In this document: piece by piece, positions 8,362-17,119 of the stretch | Position numbering within the stretch: the first letter of the stretch is position 1 | Layout: every line of letters begins with the position of its first letter | Assembly: GCA_046262295.1 (NCBI GenBank) | Contig: JBHENC010000006.1 | Coordinates: forward strand, 260,856 to 324,855 | Direction: 5' to 3' | Origin: JBHENC01 sp046262295 | GTDB taxonomy: Bacteria > Acidobacteriota > Blastocatellia > Pyrinomonadales > Pyrinomonadaceae | DNA: 64,000 bases | Position numbers and translations under genes: made by a program | The notes under the pieces: generated by a model | Database searches by the model: none | The model's input: only the letters and a program-made list of their open reading frames with translations | Told to the model about the DNA's origin: nothing

Positions 8362-8898
8362 TCACCCGCTCGAATTTTTGACGCGGTAAGAAACCAGCAC
8401 GCAGCCGTTCTTGAAAGTCTTGCATTCAAGCAGTTCCAGATTAATTTGCTGTTTCATTTCGTGAAACAACGGAATACCGGAACCGAGCAAAACAGGGTGA
8501 ATGTTGAAGCTGATTTCATCAATCAGGTTCGCCTCGAAAAGCGGTTTCGCCAGCTCGCCTCCACCCATCACAAAGATGTTTTTGCCTTCTTCCGTTTTTA
8601 ACTTGCGCACAAAATCGGCAACATCTTCCCGGATGATTTCTACGTTCTTATCCGAACTTTCTTTCAACGTGCGCGAAAGGACATAATTTTTCACGCCCGG
8701 ATAAGCCGGAAAAGGCGAACCGCTTTTCAGCACTGGTTCGTAAGTTTTGCGCCCTATCACCACCGCGTCAATGTTCTTCCAAAATTCTGTCATCGCGGAA
8801 TTGGCTTCATCGCCTCCAAGAATCCAATCAAACGAGCCATCTTTGCGGGCAATGTAATTATCAAGACTATTGGCAATGCTGAATTTTACCTTTCGCAT
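8362..8898 (-). CDS. Dihydrofolate-reductase-like (RibD C-terminal domain) protein
   Basis: The 178-residue protein matches the broad DHFR/RibD-C fold family. An N-terminal KVKFSIANSLDNYIARKDG precedes IDAVVIGRKTYEPVL, with NIFVMGGGELAKPLFEANL in the C-terminal half, a typical NADPH-binding glycine-rich loop. Proteins of this kind are usually annotated as general reductases; the substrate is unknown. It lies convergent to hisN and directly downstream of queG on the same strand with only a 12-base gap. Confidence 0.75.
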   Translation of the reverse strand: MRKVKFSIANSLDNYIARKDGSFDWILGGDEANSAMTEFWKNIDAVVIGRKTYEPVLKSGSPFPAYPGVKNYVLSRTLKESSDKNVEIIREDVADFVRKLKTEEGKNIFVMGGGELAKPLFEANLIDEISFNIHPVLLGSGIPLFHEMKQQINLELLECKTFKNGCVLVSYRVKNSSG

Positions 8899-8910
8899 TT
8901 TGATGCCTCC

Positions 8911-9915
8911 TTAGCTAAGGGCGTTTGGTTCTTCATCCTCTGCGGCGGGATGTGTGTGGTGTTTGAGCAATGCGCGGGCGTTACGCTGGAGGCCGGAGAG
9001 TTTGGCGCGCTTGATGGGGCTTTTACGGAAGCGTGCGGCGTAGGCTTCGGGCGATAGTTCGAGGAGTTTCAGAAGGTTCAGGGAAACGCTGTCGGCGCGC
9101 GGTTCAAAGCGTGTTTCGTGGGTCGGCTGCTCGAAACGATTCCAGGGGCACACGTCCTGACAGATGTCGCAGCCGTAAAGCCAGCCGTCGAGATGGGAAG
9201 CGACGTTTGCGGGAAGATCGGGTTCGCGCAATTCGATGGTGGCGTAGGAGATGCAACGGTTGGAATCAACGATGCGCGGCTCCGTAATCGCGCCGGTCGG
9301 ACACGCTTCGAGGCAGAGCGTACACGTGCCGCAGTGGTCTTCTATTTTTTCCGCATCGTATTCCAATTCCAGATTAAGCAGTAGTTCACCTAAGAAGACC
9401 CACGAGCCGTATTCGCGTGTGATTAAGTTGGAGTGTTTGCCGATCCAGCCGAGACCGGCGCGCGCCGCCCAAGCTTTGTCCATCATCGGTTGTATATCAA
9501 CGCACGGTTTGCCTTCGGCGTGCGGCCACTCTTCTTTGATCCACGCGAGCAACGCGCGCAATTTTTCGCCGACAACGTCGTGATAATCGTCGCCCCACGC
9601 ATAGCGCGAGACTTTGCCGCGCGCCGGATCGTTTGAATGCTTATGCGGCGTGTAGTAGTTGAGCGCGACGACGATGACCGAGCGCGCCGCCGGAAAGAGA
9701 AGGCGCGGGTCTGTGCGCTTTTCCGGTTCGCGCGCCATCCATTGCATTTCGCCTTGAAAGCCGCGCTGTAACCATTCTTCCAAACGCGCGCGTTCCTTTG
9801 TGAGCGGTTCGGCGCACACGATCCCGACTTTGTCGAAGCCGAGTTCGCGCGCGCTCTGCTTGATTTTTCGGGAAAGCAGCGCCGGACTTCTTGGCGTGTT
9901 AATAGCTGTATTCAT
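8911..9915 (-). CDS. queG: Epoxyqueuosine reductase
   Basis: Cobalamin-dependent iron-sulfur enzyme that reduces epoxyqueuosine to queuosine at the tRNA wobble position. The 334-residue protein has two [4Fe-4S] ferredoxin-like Cys clusters: CGTCTLCLEACPTGAI in the middle and CDICQDVCPWNRF further on. The N-terminal half contains GFQGEMQWMA and ALNYYTP, typical of QueG. It is shorter than versions with an extra C-terminal HEAT-like region. It heads a short minus-strand pair with the DHFR-like gene. Confidence 0.93.
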   Translation of the reverse strand: MNTAINTPRSPALLSRKIKQSARELGFDKVGIVCAEPLTKERARLEEWLQRGFQGEMQWMAREPEKRTDPRLLFPAARSVIVVALNYYTPHKHSNDPARGKVSRYAWGDDYHDVVGEKLRALLAWIKEEWPHAEGKPCVDIQPMMDKAWAARAGLGWIGKHSNLITREYGSWVFLGELLLNLELEYDAEKIEDHCGTCTLCLEACPTGAITEPRIVDSNRCISYATIELREPDLPANVASHLDGWLYGCDICQDVCPWNRFEQPTHETRFEPRADSVSLNLLKLLELSPEAYAARFRKSPIKRAKLSGLQRNARALLKHHTHPAAEDEEPNALS

Positions 9916-10265
9916 GGCGAAAGCTGAAGACTCTTTTGAAGCATTGGCGAATATGGTAAAGCCGCCGCACGCAGTTAATCAAGCGCGTAGACTTTGATAA
10001 AGAGAATTCATCGTTCGTTAATTGCGCAGGCCGGTAATAATTTACTTCGCATCTTTCCGGCAGACGAATCGAAGCGTGCGCGTGTTCGTCGCGTGTTCGT
10101 CTTGCCAAACATACTTTGACCCGTTAAGCTCATCGAAGGTTTGCGTGGTGCCTCCTCCTCCACCCCGCCGCTCTCCCGTTCAGGTAAGGAACTTTGCCCG
10201 CATCGAACATAAAAATTTGCGTGCGGGAATTTTGTGAAATTGAAAGCGCAGGCACGAATTTAAGG
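9916..10265. other. Divergent intergenic region queG / GH3 gene
   Basis: About 350 bases between two diverging genes. No convincing ORF, RNA gene or promoter boxes could be assigned. An upstream in-frame extension of the rightward gene to a TTG at 10194 exists but has no ribosome binding site or conserved-looking residues. Confidence 0.4.
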
Positions 10266-11537
10266 ATGAAGATCGAGCAAGAGTTGGCACAAGATGCAGC
10301 ACGGCGGGCAGAGCAAATCACCGCAAACGACAATCTCTCCATCAAAGAAAAGGCCGGAAGACTTCTCTTTATAGGTCTTCCCGGAACGCGCCTCTCAAGG
10401 CATACGCGCGCCTTGATCGAAGAGGTCAAGCCGGGCGGCGTCGTGCTCTTCGGGCGCAACATTGAATCCGCTTCGCAGGTCGCGTTGCTCACGGCGCAGA
10501 TACGCGACGCAGCGGGCAGCGGCGGCGTGCTCATCGGCGTCGATCAGGAAGGCGGCCTCGTTGATCGCTTTCGGGAAATCTGCGAGCCGATGCCGTCCGC
10601 GAAAGCCGTGCGCGAAGCCGGCCAAACAGAGCTGGCGCAAAAGTTCGGCGAGTTTTCGGCGCGGGCGTTGCGGTTGCTCGGCTTCAACATCAACTTCGCG
10701 CCGGTGCTTGATCTTTCCGGCGATAATCATGACAACGGATTGCGCGGCAGAACCTTCGGGGCGTATGCGGCGGAAGTTTCGAGGCTCGCGGGCGCGTATG
10801 TAGATGGCTTGCAACAGGGCGGCGTAATCGCCTGCGGCAAGCATTTTCCGGGACTCGGCGGATCGAGCGTTGATTCGCACAGGCGGCTGCCCGTTGTGAA
10901 GCATTCGTGGGACGAGATTTTCGAGCGCGATTTAGTGCCGTTCATGGACTTGCTGTTTCACCGTCCGGGCGAGCGGCTGCATTCCGTGATGGTGAGCCAC
11001 GCGGCGTTTCCCGAAGTTTCCGAATTTCTGCAAGCGTGGTTTCGCCGCACGCGCGATCTGCCGAGCCTTGAAGACTTGCATCAATTGCCCGCGACGATCA
11101 GCGGCAACGTCGTGATGCGTCTGCTTCGTCAGGCCTTGAAATTCGACGGCCTCGTTATCACGGACGATATGGAGATGGGCGCAGTCGTGCAAACGCTCTC
11201 CGTTGCCGAAGCCTCTTTGCGCGCCGTTCAAGCGGGTTCGGATATGATCCTGATTTGCGAGCAGGAAGCGAATTTCGTCGCCGCGCGTGATGCGATTGTC
11301 GAGGCGGTGGAAAAGGGAGAGCTGGCACTGGATGCGCTCGACCGCGCCACCCGGAGAATTAATCGCGTGCTCGAAGTGGCGTCCGAATATGAGCCGTTCG
11401 ATCAAGAAGATTTCGACGTCGTGTCCCGCGATATCGCCGAACTCAAACGCGCTCTCAAGGCCGCCGAAAACGACGAAGAGTATTCGCCGCTGTTCGGCAC
11501 GGAAGAAGGCAAAACGCGCCGCTCCTCCAACTTCTGA
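10266..11537 (+). CDS. nagZ: Glycoside hydrolase family 3 beta-N-acetylhexosaminidase
   Basis: Family GH3 enzyme of the NagZ type, which removes N-acetylglucosamine from muropeptides during cell-wall recycling. The signature KHFPGLGGSSVDSH (about residues 192-205) carries the His/Asp acid-base pair typical of NagZ, and VITDDMEMGA (about 298-306) carries the nucleophile Asp. No signal peptide is visible, so it is probably cytoplasmic. An insertion of about 40 residues, with RRTRDLPSLEDLHQLP, lies between these motifs. The ATG at 10266 directly follows TTAAGG; an upstream TTG at 10194 is less likely. The product has 423 residues. Confidence 0.85.
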   Translation: MKIEQELAQDAARRAEQITANDNLSIKEKAGRLLFIGLPGTRLSRHTRALIEEVKPGGVVLFGRNIESASQVALLTAQIRDAAGSGGVLIGVDQEGGLVDRFREICEPMPSAKAVREAGQTELAQKFGEFSARALRLLGFNINFAPVLDLSGDNHDNGLRGRTFGAYAAEVSRLAGAYVDGLQQGGVIACGKHFPGLGGSSVDSHRRLPVVKHSWDEIFERDLVPFMDLLFHRPGERLHSVMVSHAAFPEVSEFLQAWFRRTRDLPSLEDLHQLPATISGNVVMRLLRQALKFDGLVITDDMEMGAVVQTLSVAEASLRAVQAGSDMILICEQEANFVAARDAIVEAVEKGELALDALDRATRRINRVLEVASEYEPFDQEDFDVVSRDIAELKRALKAAENDEEYSPLFGTEEGKTRRSSNF

Positions 11538-11683
11538 CGCCTGCGCCCGTCCGACTTCCAAAACAACTTTCACACCGTTTTTCTCGAACCGCATCTTCTC
11601 AACACAACTTTCGGGAACTTTTTCGTTGCGCCGGGCGAATCTCTTATGAACGCTGCAAACGCTTCAGACTCGTTAAAGAAACG

Positions 11684-12322
11684 ATGGTGGTTCCCCAAAC
11701 ACTCTCCGACAATGACTTGCTGCGGCTGATGCTGGCCGGAGACGAGGCGGCGTTCGCGCTGTTGTACCAGCGCAGGCAGGGCGGCATTTATCGTTTTGCG
11801 TGGCAGATGTGCGGCTCTGAAATGATCGCGGAGGACGTTACGCAGGAAGTCTTTATGGCTCTCTTGCGCGACGAAGCGCGTGGCTACGATCCGGCGCGCG
11901 GCTCGCTCGCCGCTTACCTGTACGGCATCGCGCGCCATCAAGTGTTGCGCGCCTTGGAGCGAGACAAGTCATATGTCCCGCTTAACGGCGACGGCGGCAC
12001 GGATGATGACGCGCCCGTTGCCGAAGCGTTAATCAACCGCAGCGACCTGCTGGCGAATCTGGCGCGCGAAGAGATGGTCGCGCAACTGCACGGGGCGATT
12101 GCCACCTTGCCCGCACATTACCGCGAAGCGTTGGTGCTATGCGATCTGCACGAGATGAGCTACGCGGAGGCCGCCCTTATTATCAACTGCGCGGTGGGAA
12201 CAGTTCGCTCGCGGCTGCATCGCGCGCGCGCCTTGCTGATCGAAAAACTGCACGCGACAAAGGATGCGCCGGAACATGAAACAACATCACAAAAGATTCT
12301 TCCGGCGGGGTGCTTCGCATGA
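11684..12322 (+). CDS. ECF-type RNA polymerase sigma factor
   Basis: The 212-residue protein has sigma region 2 (DEAAFALLYQRRQGGIYRFA and AEDVTQEVFMALL) and region 4 (LPAHYREALVLCDLHEMSY plus GTVRSRLHRARALL). It ends in an ATGA overlap with a gene for a membrane anti-sigma factor, the normal arrangement for ECF sigma factors. Regions 2 and 4 are joined by a linker of about 40 residues rich in Asp and Ala. It probably transcribes its own three-gene cassette, though no target promoter motif was established. Confidence 0.9.
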   Translation: MVVPQTLSDNDLLRLMLAGDEAAFALLYQRRQGGIYRFAWQMCGSEMIAEDVTQEVFMALLRDEARGYDPARGSLAAYLYGIARHQVLRALERDKSYVPLNGDGGTDDDAPVAEALINRSDLLANLAREEMVAQLHGAIATLPAHYREALVLCDLHEMSYAEAALIINCAVGTVRSRLHRARALLIEKLHATKDAPEHETTSQKILPAGCFA

Positions 12323-13227
12323 ATTGCCAAAAGTTTGAAGCGACGATTAACGATCTGGCGCGTGCGTGTGTGATGGACGCCGCGTTGAATGCGGAAATGC
12401 AGAAGCACGCGGCAGCTTGCGGGCGTTGCGCCGCGCGTCTGGCGGACGAGCGCGCCTTGAGCCAGGGCTTGCGCGCTGTGATGGAAGCGAGCGAGACTGT
12501 CGAAACTCCTCCACACATTGAAGCGACGCTTCGCGCGGCCTTTCGCCATCGCGCCGCGCAAGCGCAAGGCTTCTCTTCTTATGCAAACGCGCCGCTGGAA
12601 ACGATTGAAGGCTTCAAGGCAAAGCAGCTCGTGCCCCGCGCGCTGGCGCGTCAAACCATGATGGCAATTGCGGCGGCACTCGTCCTTGCCTGCCTGACTT
12701 TCCCCGCCCGTTTGCTCTACGCGCCGTCAACCGAAATAACAGAGACGCCGACAATCAGTGTTGCGCAGAGTTCGCCGCAGGCGGTGGTTTCCGCTGCGCC
12801 CGCGTTCGCACCTTCGCCGGGCATACAGAGCGCAGCGCCTTCACGGGACTTTGTCGCCGCCCAATCGAGCTACAGCACTTCGCAAGCAAACTTCAAAAAC
12901 GCATCTGATCGCACGGGGCGTGTCTTCGTCGCTGAAGCAATGAGGCGCGGCGAGCGCGCGAAATCAACTCCGGGTTCTGCGCCTGCCGCAGATGCCGCGC
13001 TAAGTAGCGCGGGCGAAACAGAGATTGCGACGGACTTTCTGCCGCTGGTGGATGCCGACAGTCTTACTACACAGGACGGCGGACAGCTTGTGCGCGTTAA
13101 GCTGCCGCGCTCGGCTTTGCTCGCCTTCGGTTTGCCGATGAACATAGAGCGCGCGGATGAACCCGTGAAGGCGGATGTCGTCGTCGGTGAAGACGGACTC
13201 GCTCGCGCAATTCGCTTTGTGCGCTAA
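12319..13227 (+). CDS. Membrane anti-sigma factor with zinc-finger-like N-terminus
   Basis: The N-terminal 50 residues contain KHAAACGRCAARL, an HxxxCxxC motif typical of zinc-binding anti-sigma domains. A single membrane helix follows near residues 110-130 (TMMAIAAALVLACLTFPA). The C-terminal 170 residues would lie outside the cytoplasm and look low-complexity (Ser, Ala, Pro) before a short conserved-looking end (LVRVKLPRSALLAFGLP). The ATG at 12319 overlaps the sigma factor stop; a GTG nine bases upstream is possible. It probably holds the adjacent sigma factor inactive until an envelope signal. Confidence 0.82.
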   Translation: MNCQKFEATINDLARACVMDAALNAEMQKHAAACGRCAARLADERALSQGLRAVMEASETVETPPHIEATLRAAFRHRAAQAQGFSSYANAPLETIEGFKAKQLVPRALARQTMMAIAAALVLACLTFPARLLYAPSTEITETPTISVAQSSPQAVVSAAPAFAPSPGIQSAAPSRDFVAAQSSYSTSQANFKNASDRTGRVFVAEAMRRGERAKSTPGSAPAADAALSSAGETEIATDFLPLVDADSLTTQDGGQLVRVKLPRSALLAFGLPMNIERADEPVKADVVVGEDGLARAIRFVR

Positions 13228-13342
13228 GACAATAGGGACGACAGAAACGACTAAGACGAAACGCTTCATTCGCCATTGGCAGAGATTCACTCGCAGCGTT
13301 TCTTTTGATAACTCGACTTATCAACGAAGGAGATTAAAACAG

Positions 13343-14461
13343 ATGGTCCAAAGTAATTCTGTAAAGTTTTTCGGCGGCGCATTCTTGACGCTCGCCATCG
13401 CCTGCGCCGCAACGAGCGCGCAGGATAAACCGCAAACGACAGATGCGCCGAAGCGTGACGGCGAAGTGCGAATCGAGCGCAACATCATAGTTCAAACACC
13501 GGACGGCGCAAGCCTTCCGGTACCACCGCCACCGCCGAATCTGCCATTCGGAGCGATGGAAGTTTTCGGGCACGGCGGCACGTTCGATTTCGTCTCGACT
13601 GAGTTGAATTTGAGCGGCAAAGTCGTCAAAGGCGCGCCGTATTCGGCAACCGGCGTCACGGAAAGAACGCAAACGCTTCCCGATGGAAATCGCATCGTCA
13701 ATAAATCTTCCAGCCAGCTTTACCGCGACAGCGAAGGCCGCACGCGCCGCGAGCAAACAGTTAGTTTTATCAACAGCTTTATGGCGGCCAATCCGAACGA
13801 AGCTTCGCGCACCATTTTCATTAACGATCCGGTAGCGGGCGTTAATTACATACTGAATGAAAAAGATCATACGGCGCGCAAACTGAAGAACTTTAGTTTC
13901 GATATGAACGCATTGCGCAACAGTATGCTCGCCGGTAAGTCCGGACTTGCCGCCATACAGTTGAAAAACGGCCTCAATAACGGAGAGAAAATCGTTATTA
14001 TCAACGAGACTAAAGACGGCGTGGCGACCACGAAGGAATACAGAGGCAAAGAAGCAGACGAAGCCTTAGCGCGAATCAAAAAAGAGAGGGGGGATAAAGC
14101 GCCCGCCCTTGCTTCTTCTCTGCCAAATCGCTCGCCTAACACCAGAACCGAATCGCTCGGCAAGCAAATTATCGAGGGCGTCGAAGCCGAAGGCACACGC
14201 ACGACGACGACGATTCCGGCGGGAAAAATCGGCAACGAACGCGACATAGACATTGTTTCCGAACGCTGGTACTCAAACGAATTGCAAGCGCTCGTGATGA
14301 CCAAACAGGACGACCCGCGCACGGGCACGAATGTTTATCGTTTGACTAACATCTCGCGCGGTGAACCCTCTCGCACGCTGTTTGAAGTTCCCGCAGACTA
14401 CACTGTCAAAGCAAACGAACCACTTGTTCGCCGCACGATGCGCATGAAAAAAGAAGAGTAA
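13343..14461 (+). CDS. Exported protein of unknown function in sigma/anti-sigma cassette
   Basis: A clear ribosome binding site (AAGGAGA at 13327-13333) selects the ATG at 13343, giving 372 residues. The first 30 are a signal peptide (FFGGAFLTLAIACAATSAQ). The rest is hydrophilic with a proline run near residue 65, a QLYRDSEGRTRREQTVSF segment, and no family recognised. It follows the anti-sigma gene by 115 bases on the same strand and ends at a strong terminator. It may therefore be a target or sensor partner of the ECF module; that role is inferred from position only. Confidence 0.7.
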   Translation: MVQSNSVKFFGGAFLTLAIACAATSAQDKPQTTDAPKRDGEVRIERNIIVQTPDGASLPVPPPPPNLPFGAMEVFGHGGTFDFVSTELNLSGKVVKGAPYSATGVTERTQTLPDGNRIVNKSSSQLYRDSEGRTRREQTVSFINSFMAANPNEASRTIFINDPVAGVNYILNEKDHTARKLKNFSFDMNALRNSMLAGKSGLAAIQLKNGLNNGEKIVIINETKDGVATTKEYRGKEADEALARIKKERGDKAPALASSLPNRSPNTRTESLGKQIIEGVEAEGTRTTTTIPAGKIGNERDIDIVSERWYSNELQALVMTKQDDPRTGTNVYRLTNISRGEPSRTLFEVPADYTVKANEPLVRRTMRMKKEE

Positions 14462-14484
14462 AGATTCACTGTTTTTCGACAAAG

Positions 14485-14516
14485 AAAGGCGAAGCGTTCA
14501 CTGTGCTTCGCCTTTT
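14485..14516 (+). terminator. Rho-independent terminator after sigma cassette
   Basis: AAAGGCGAAGC (14485-14495) and GCTTCGCCTTT (14505-14515) form an 11-bp stem with a nine-base loop, ending in a T run. It lies 24 bases after the stop of the exported protein gene. Confidence 0.85.
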
Positions 14517-14626
14517 GTCATTCCTGTGCGATAAAATTTCTACGGCTCTATGAAATTGCTTACGCTTGTGTGAGTTAAGAGAAGCTTGATCTTAAATGTG
14601 ATTAGCGAAAAATTCTTTACCTGTAA

Positions 14627-15304
14627 ATGGATAAGGTGATGATTAACGAAAAGATAACGGTGACGGTGTTTCAGCAGAACGCGCGGATTGTCGGGTGCGG
14701 GCGGACGGGTCGGGCGATGTGTGTTGATCCGGGCGGCGAGGTCGGACGGATTGTCGAACGGCTTGAGCAGACGGGTTTGGAGTTGCAGGCGATTGCTTTG
14801 ACGCACGCGCATATGGATCACGTGGGTGGCGTCTCTGAATTAAAGAAGCTGTACCCGGAAGCGTTGATAATTCTGCATGAGGCGGACGCGCCGCTCTACG
14901 CCGCGCTGCCGGAACAACCCGCGTGGCTGGGGATTCCGCGTGCAGAGTGGGGCGCGCTCGGCTTCGTGTATGACGCGCCGCCCGCTATCGAAAAATACTG
15001 GACGGAGGGAGAGGTTTACGGCCTTGGCGAGCTGGAATTTCAGGTGCTGCATTGTCCGGGACACACGCCCGGCCATGTCGTGCTGTTCGAGAAGCGCGAG
15101 CGCACGCTTTTCGCCGGAGATTGTTTGTTTAATGGTTCAATCGGAAGAACTGATTTGCCGGGCGGGTCTATGGAAGAATTGATGGAGTCGCTCGTGAATA
15201 AGATTGTGCCGCTCGGCGACGACGTGAAAGTTTGCTGCGGGCATGGTGAAGATACGACCATCGGGCGCGAGCGGCTTCACAATCCGTTTCTCACAAATAC
15301 TTAA
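14627..15304 (+). CDS. Glyoxalase-II-like metallo-beta-lactamase-fold hydrolase
   Basis: The 225-residue protein has the metallo-beta-lactamase fold metal site: THAHMDHVGG near residues 52-61, HCPGHTPGH near 141-149, an AGDCLF segment, and CCGHGEDTTIGRER near the C-terminus. This order and length match the short YcbL-type glyoxalase II group of thioester hydrolases. It is monocistronic, between two terminator hairpins. The natural substrate cannot be stated from sequence. Confidence 0.85.
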   Translation: MDKVMINEKITVTVFQQNARIVGCGRTGRAMCVDPGGEVGRIVERLEQTGLELQAIALTHAHMDHVGGVSELKKLYPEALIILHEADAPLYAALPEQPAWLGIPRAEWGALGFVYDAPPAIEKYWTEGEVYGLGELEFQVLHCPGHTPGHVVLFEKRERTLFAGDCLFNGSIGRTDLPGGSMEELMESLVNKIVPLGDDVKVCCGHGEDTTIGRERLHNPFLTNT

Positions 15305-15327
15305 TGCAAACGAAAGAGGCGTTGGAG

Positions 15328-15362
15328 ACCGGCGAAGGGAGAGAACGCCGGTTACTTCTTTT
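15328..15362. terminator. Hairpin between convergent genes
   Basis: ACCGGCG (15328-15334) and CGCCGGT (15346-15352) form a 7-bp stem with an 11-base loop, followed on the plus strand by TACTTCTTTTCT. It would terminate the glyoxalase-II-like gene and overlaps the stop codon of the convergent small gene by one base. Confidence 0.6.
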
Positions 15363-15570
15363 CTGCGGCGGGATTCGTGGGCAGTTTCTCTTTCATCTGA
15401 TCCCACTTTTCTTTCGCCTCGCTGCTCAAATCGCCGGGCAGCGTTTCAACCGGCACGTTATTATCGGCGCAGAACACGCGCCATAGCATAAAGCGCGCAT
15501 CGTACTGGCCTGTTTCGTCGGAGATGACGTTCGCAGGTTGCGGCGTCTCTTTCTGTTTCTCTTCAACCAA
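15352..15570 (-). CDS. Small conserved-looking hypothetical protein
   Basis: A 72-residue acidic, helical-looking protein starting at TTG 15570 behind AAGGAAGG on the minus strand. The frame stays open upstream to 15609. It has no signal peptide and no recognised domain. The residues FMLWRVFCADNNVP near the centre look structured, and the C-terminus is Lys/Glu/Pro-rich. It sits alone, convergent with the hydrolase gene. The start codon is uncertain. Confidence 0.45.
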   Translation of the reverse strand: MVEEKQKETPQPANVISDETGQYDARFMLWRVFCADNNVPVETLPGDLSSEAKEKWDQMKEKLPTNPAAEKK

Positions 15571-15662
15571 CTGTTTTGTTTCCTTCCTTGATTCAAACTC
15601 AAACTGCAACGCCCGTACATTTTAACAAAATTGTGAAGCGGGCGCGCGTGAGCGAAGGCAGG

Positions 15663-16493
15663 CTAAGAAGGCGTGCTCAGTAAATATTTTTCGCCGGTCG
15701 GAGAGTTTTCGCCGTGCGCCGGTTCAATCGTGACGGCGAAGATCGAAGCGTTGCGTCCGGCGGCGGGGATTTGCTCTTCGAGTTCGGCGCGCCCGGCGGC
15801 GTCTGTCATAAAGACTTTTCCGGGAATGGGCTTGCCACCGGCGATGAACCAGATTTGATACGCTTTACCGGCGGGCGCGGGCGGTAGATCGTAAGCGAAA
15901 AAGAGCGCGTGCCCGGTGCGGCTGTCGAAGGCGAGTTTAGCGCGCGCGTGCGGCGCAACGCTCGTTCCCGTGAGCTGTGCGATGTGGGCATCGGGCGCGC
16001 TTAAAAATTCTCGCGTCGAACGCTCGTGCGCCAATTGCTCGCGCACCTTCGTCTCACGATTCCAGAGCGCGACGAGCGCGATGGTCAGCGCCAGAATCGC
16101 CAGCGACGCGGCGAGCGCGCCAGACCAGAACGCGGATTTACTCAAAAAGAATCTCTGGTCGGCTGTCTTCTCCGGTCTTCGTAAAGGTAAAACTTTGCCG
16201 TTCTCTTCAACCGGATCATGATCGGAACGAGCGTCCGCGCCGCGCATCCCCGACGCTTGCGAAGACGGCGAATTTTCACTAAGGCGGGCGAGAATGTTGG
16301 CGCGCAATTCGGATGGAGGCGCAACGGGTTCGATTGCGAGCGCGAGTTGCGCGGCCGTGTCGCGCCATTCGACGAGTTCGCGGCGACACTCCGGGCACGT
16401 TGCCAGATGCTTTTGCAACGCCTCCCGTTCGGCGTCGTCGAGCGCAGCAATCGCTTCCAGCGCCAGCATTTCTGTGTACTCGTCGTGGTTCAT
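15663..16493 (-). CDS. RskA-like membrane anti-sigma factor
   Basis: The N-terminus has the zinc-finger-like anti-sigma motif HLATCPECRRELVEW (HxxxCxxC). A single membrane helix lies near residues 125-145 (SGALAASLAILALTIALVAL). The outer C-terminal domain matches the RskA/anti-sigma-K type, with GKAYQIWFIAGGKPIPGKVF and a final segment resembling SIFAVTIEPAHGENSPTG. It follows its ECF sigma gene by eight bases. It is expected to sequester that sigma factor at the membrane. Confidence 0.88.
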   Translation of the reverse strand: MNHDEYTEMLALEAIAALDDAEREALQKHLATCPECRRELVEWRDTAAQLALAIEPVAPPSELRANILARLSENSPSSQASGMRGADARSDHDPVEENGKVLPLRRPEKTADQRFFLSKSAFWSGALAASLAILALTIALVALWNRETKVREQLAHERSTREFLSAPDAHIAQLTGTSVAPHARAKLAFDSRTGHALFFAYDLPPAPAGKAYQIWFIAGGKPIPGKVFMTDAAGRAELEEQIPAAGRNASIFAVTIEPAHGENSPTGEKYLLSTPS

Positions 16494-16501
16494 CAAAAGC
16501 T

Positions 16502-17083
16502 TTAACGAAGATTCTCGGCTTGCGAGCGTAAAAGAATGCGCAGGCGTGCGAGTCCGGCGCGCGTGCGCGTCTTCACAGTACCAAGCGGCTCATTGGTGCG
16601 CGCCGCTATTTCCGATTGCGTCAATCCTTCAAAGTAGGCGAGCACGAGTGTGCGCCTTTGCTCTTCGGGAATCTGTGCCAGCGCGCGGCTGACGATCTCG
16701 CGTTGCTCGGCGGCGAGCGTCGCGGTGGCCGCGTTCGTGACGGGCGAGATAAGCAACTCGCTGGTACGCGCGGCTTCTTCGACGGTGCGTTCGCGTGAAC
16801 CCAGTGAGCGCAGGCGATCAATGGCGCGGCTGCGCGCAATGGTTACGAGCCATGTAAAAACGCGCCCCCGCGTTTCGTCGAAATCCGCCGCGTGTTGCCA
16901 GACGCGCCAGAAAACTTCCTGCAAAACATCTTCGGCCTCCGCCCTGTCATGTAGTATACGGAGCAAAAGGCCGAATAGGATTGAGTTGTAACGATCATAA
17001 AGCGCGGCGAGCGAACTTTCGTCGCCGCGCGTGATCGCTTCCAGAAGCTGCGCGTCGGTCGTTTGTGCTTGTTCTGACTTCAA
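16502..17083 (-). CDS. SigK-like ECF sigma factor
   Basis: The 193-residue protein has region 2 (ALYDRYNSILFGLLLRIL, AEDVLQEVFWRVW) and region 4 (IPEEQRRTLVLAYFEGLTQ, GTVKTRTRAGLARL). The pairing with an RskA-like protein immediately downstream supports a SigK-type regulatory pair. It lies only 36 bases after the aldolase gene on the same strand, so all three could share a transcript. Confidence 0.9.
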   Translation of the reverse strand: MKSEQAQTTDAQLLEAITRGDESSLAALYDRYNSILFGLLLRILHDRAEAEDVLQEVFWRVWQHAADFDETRGRVFTWLVTIARSRAIDRLRSLGSRERTVEEAARTSELLISPVTNAATATLAAEQREIVSRALAQIPEEQRRTLVLAYFEGLTQSEIAARTNEPLGTVKTRTRAGLARLRILLRSQAENLR

Positions 17084-17119
17084 TGCTTTTCAGAAGTAAA
17101 TGCTTGAATCAAACTTCCT

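Noticed and set aside
11646..11730. A 27-codon ORF beginning ATGAACGCTGCA just before the first ECF sigma gene
   Set aside because: It is in another frame, overlaps the sigma start, and has no regulatory codon run or hairpin to suggest a leader peptide.
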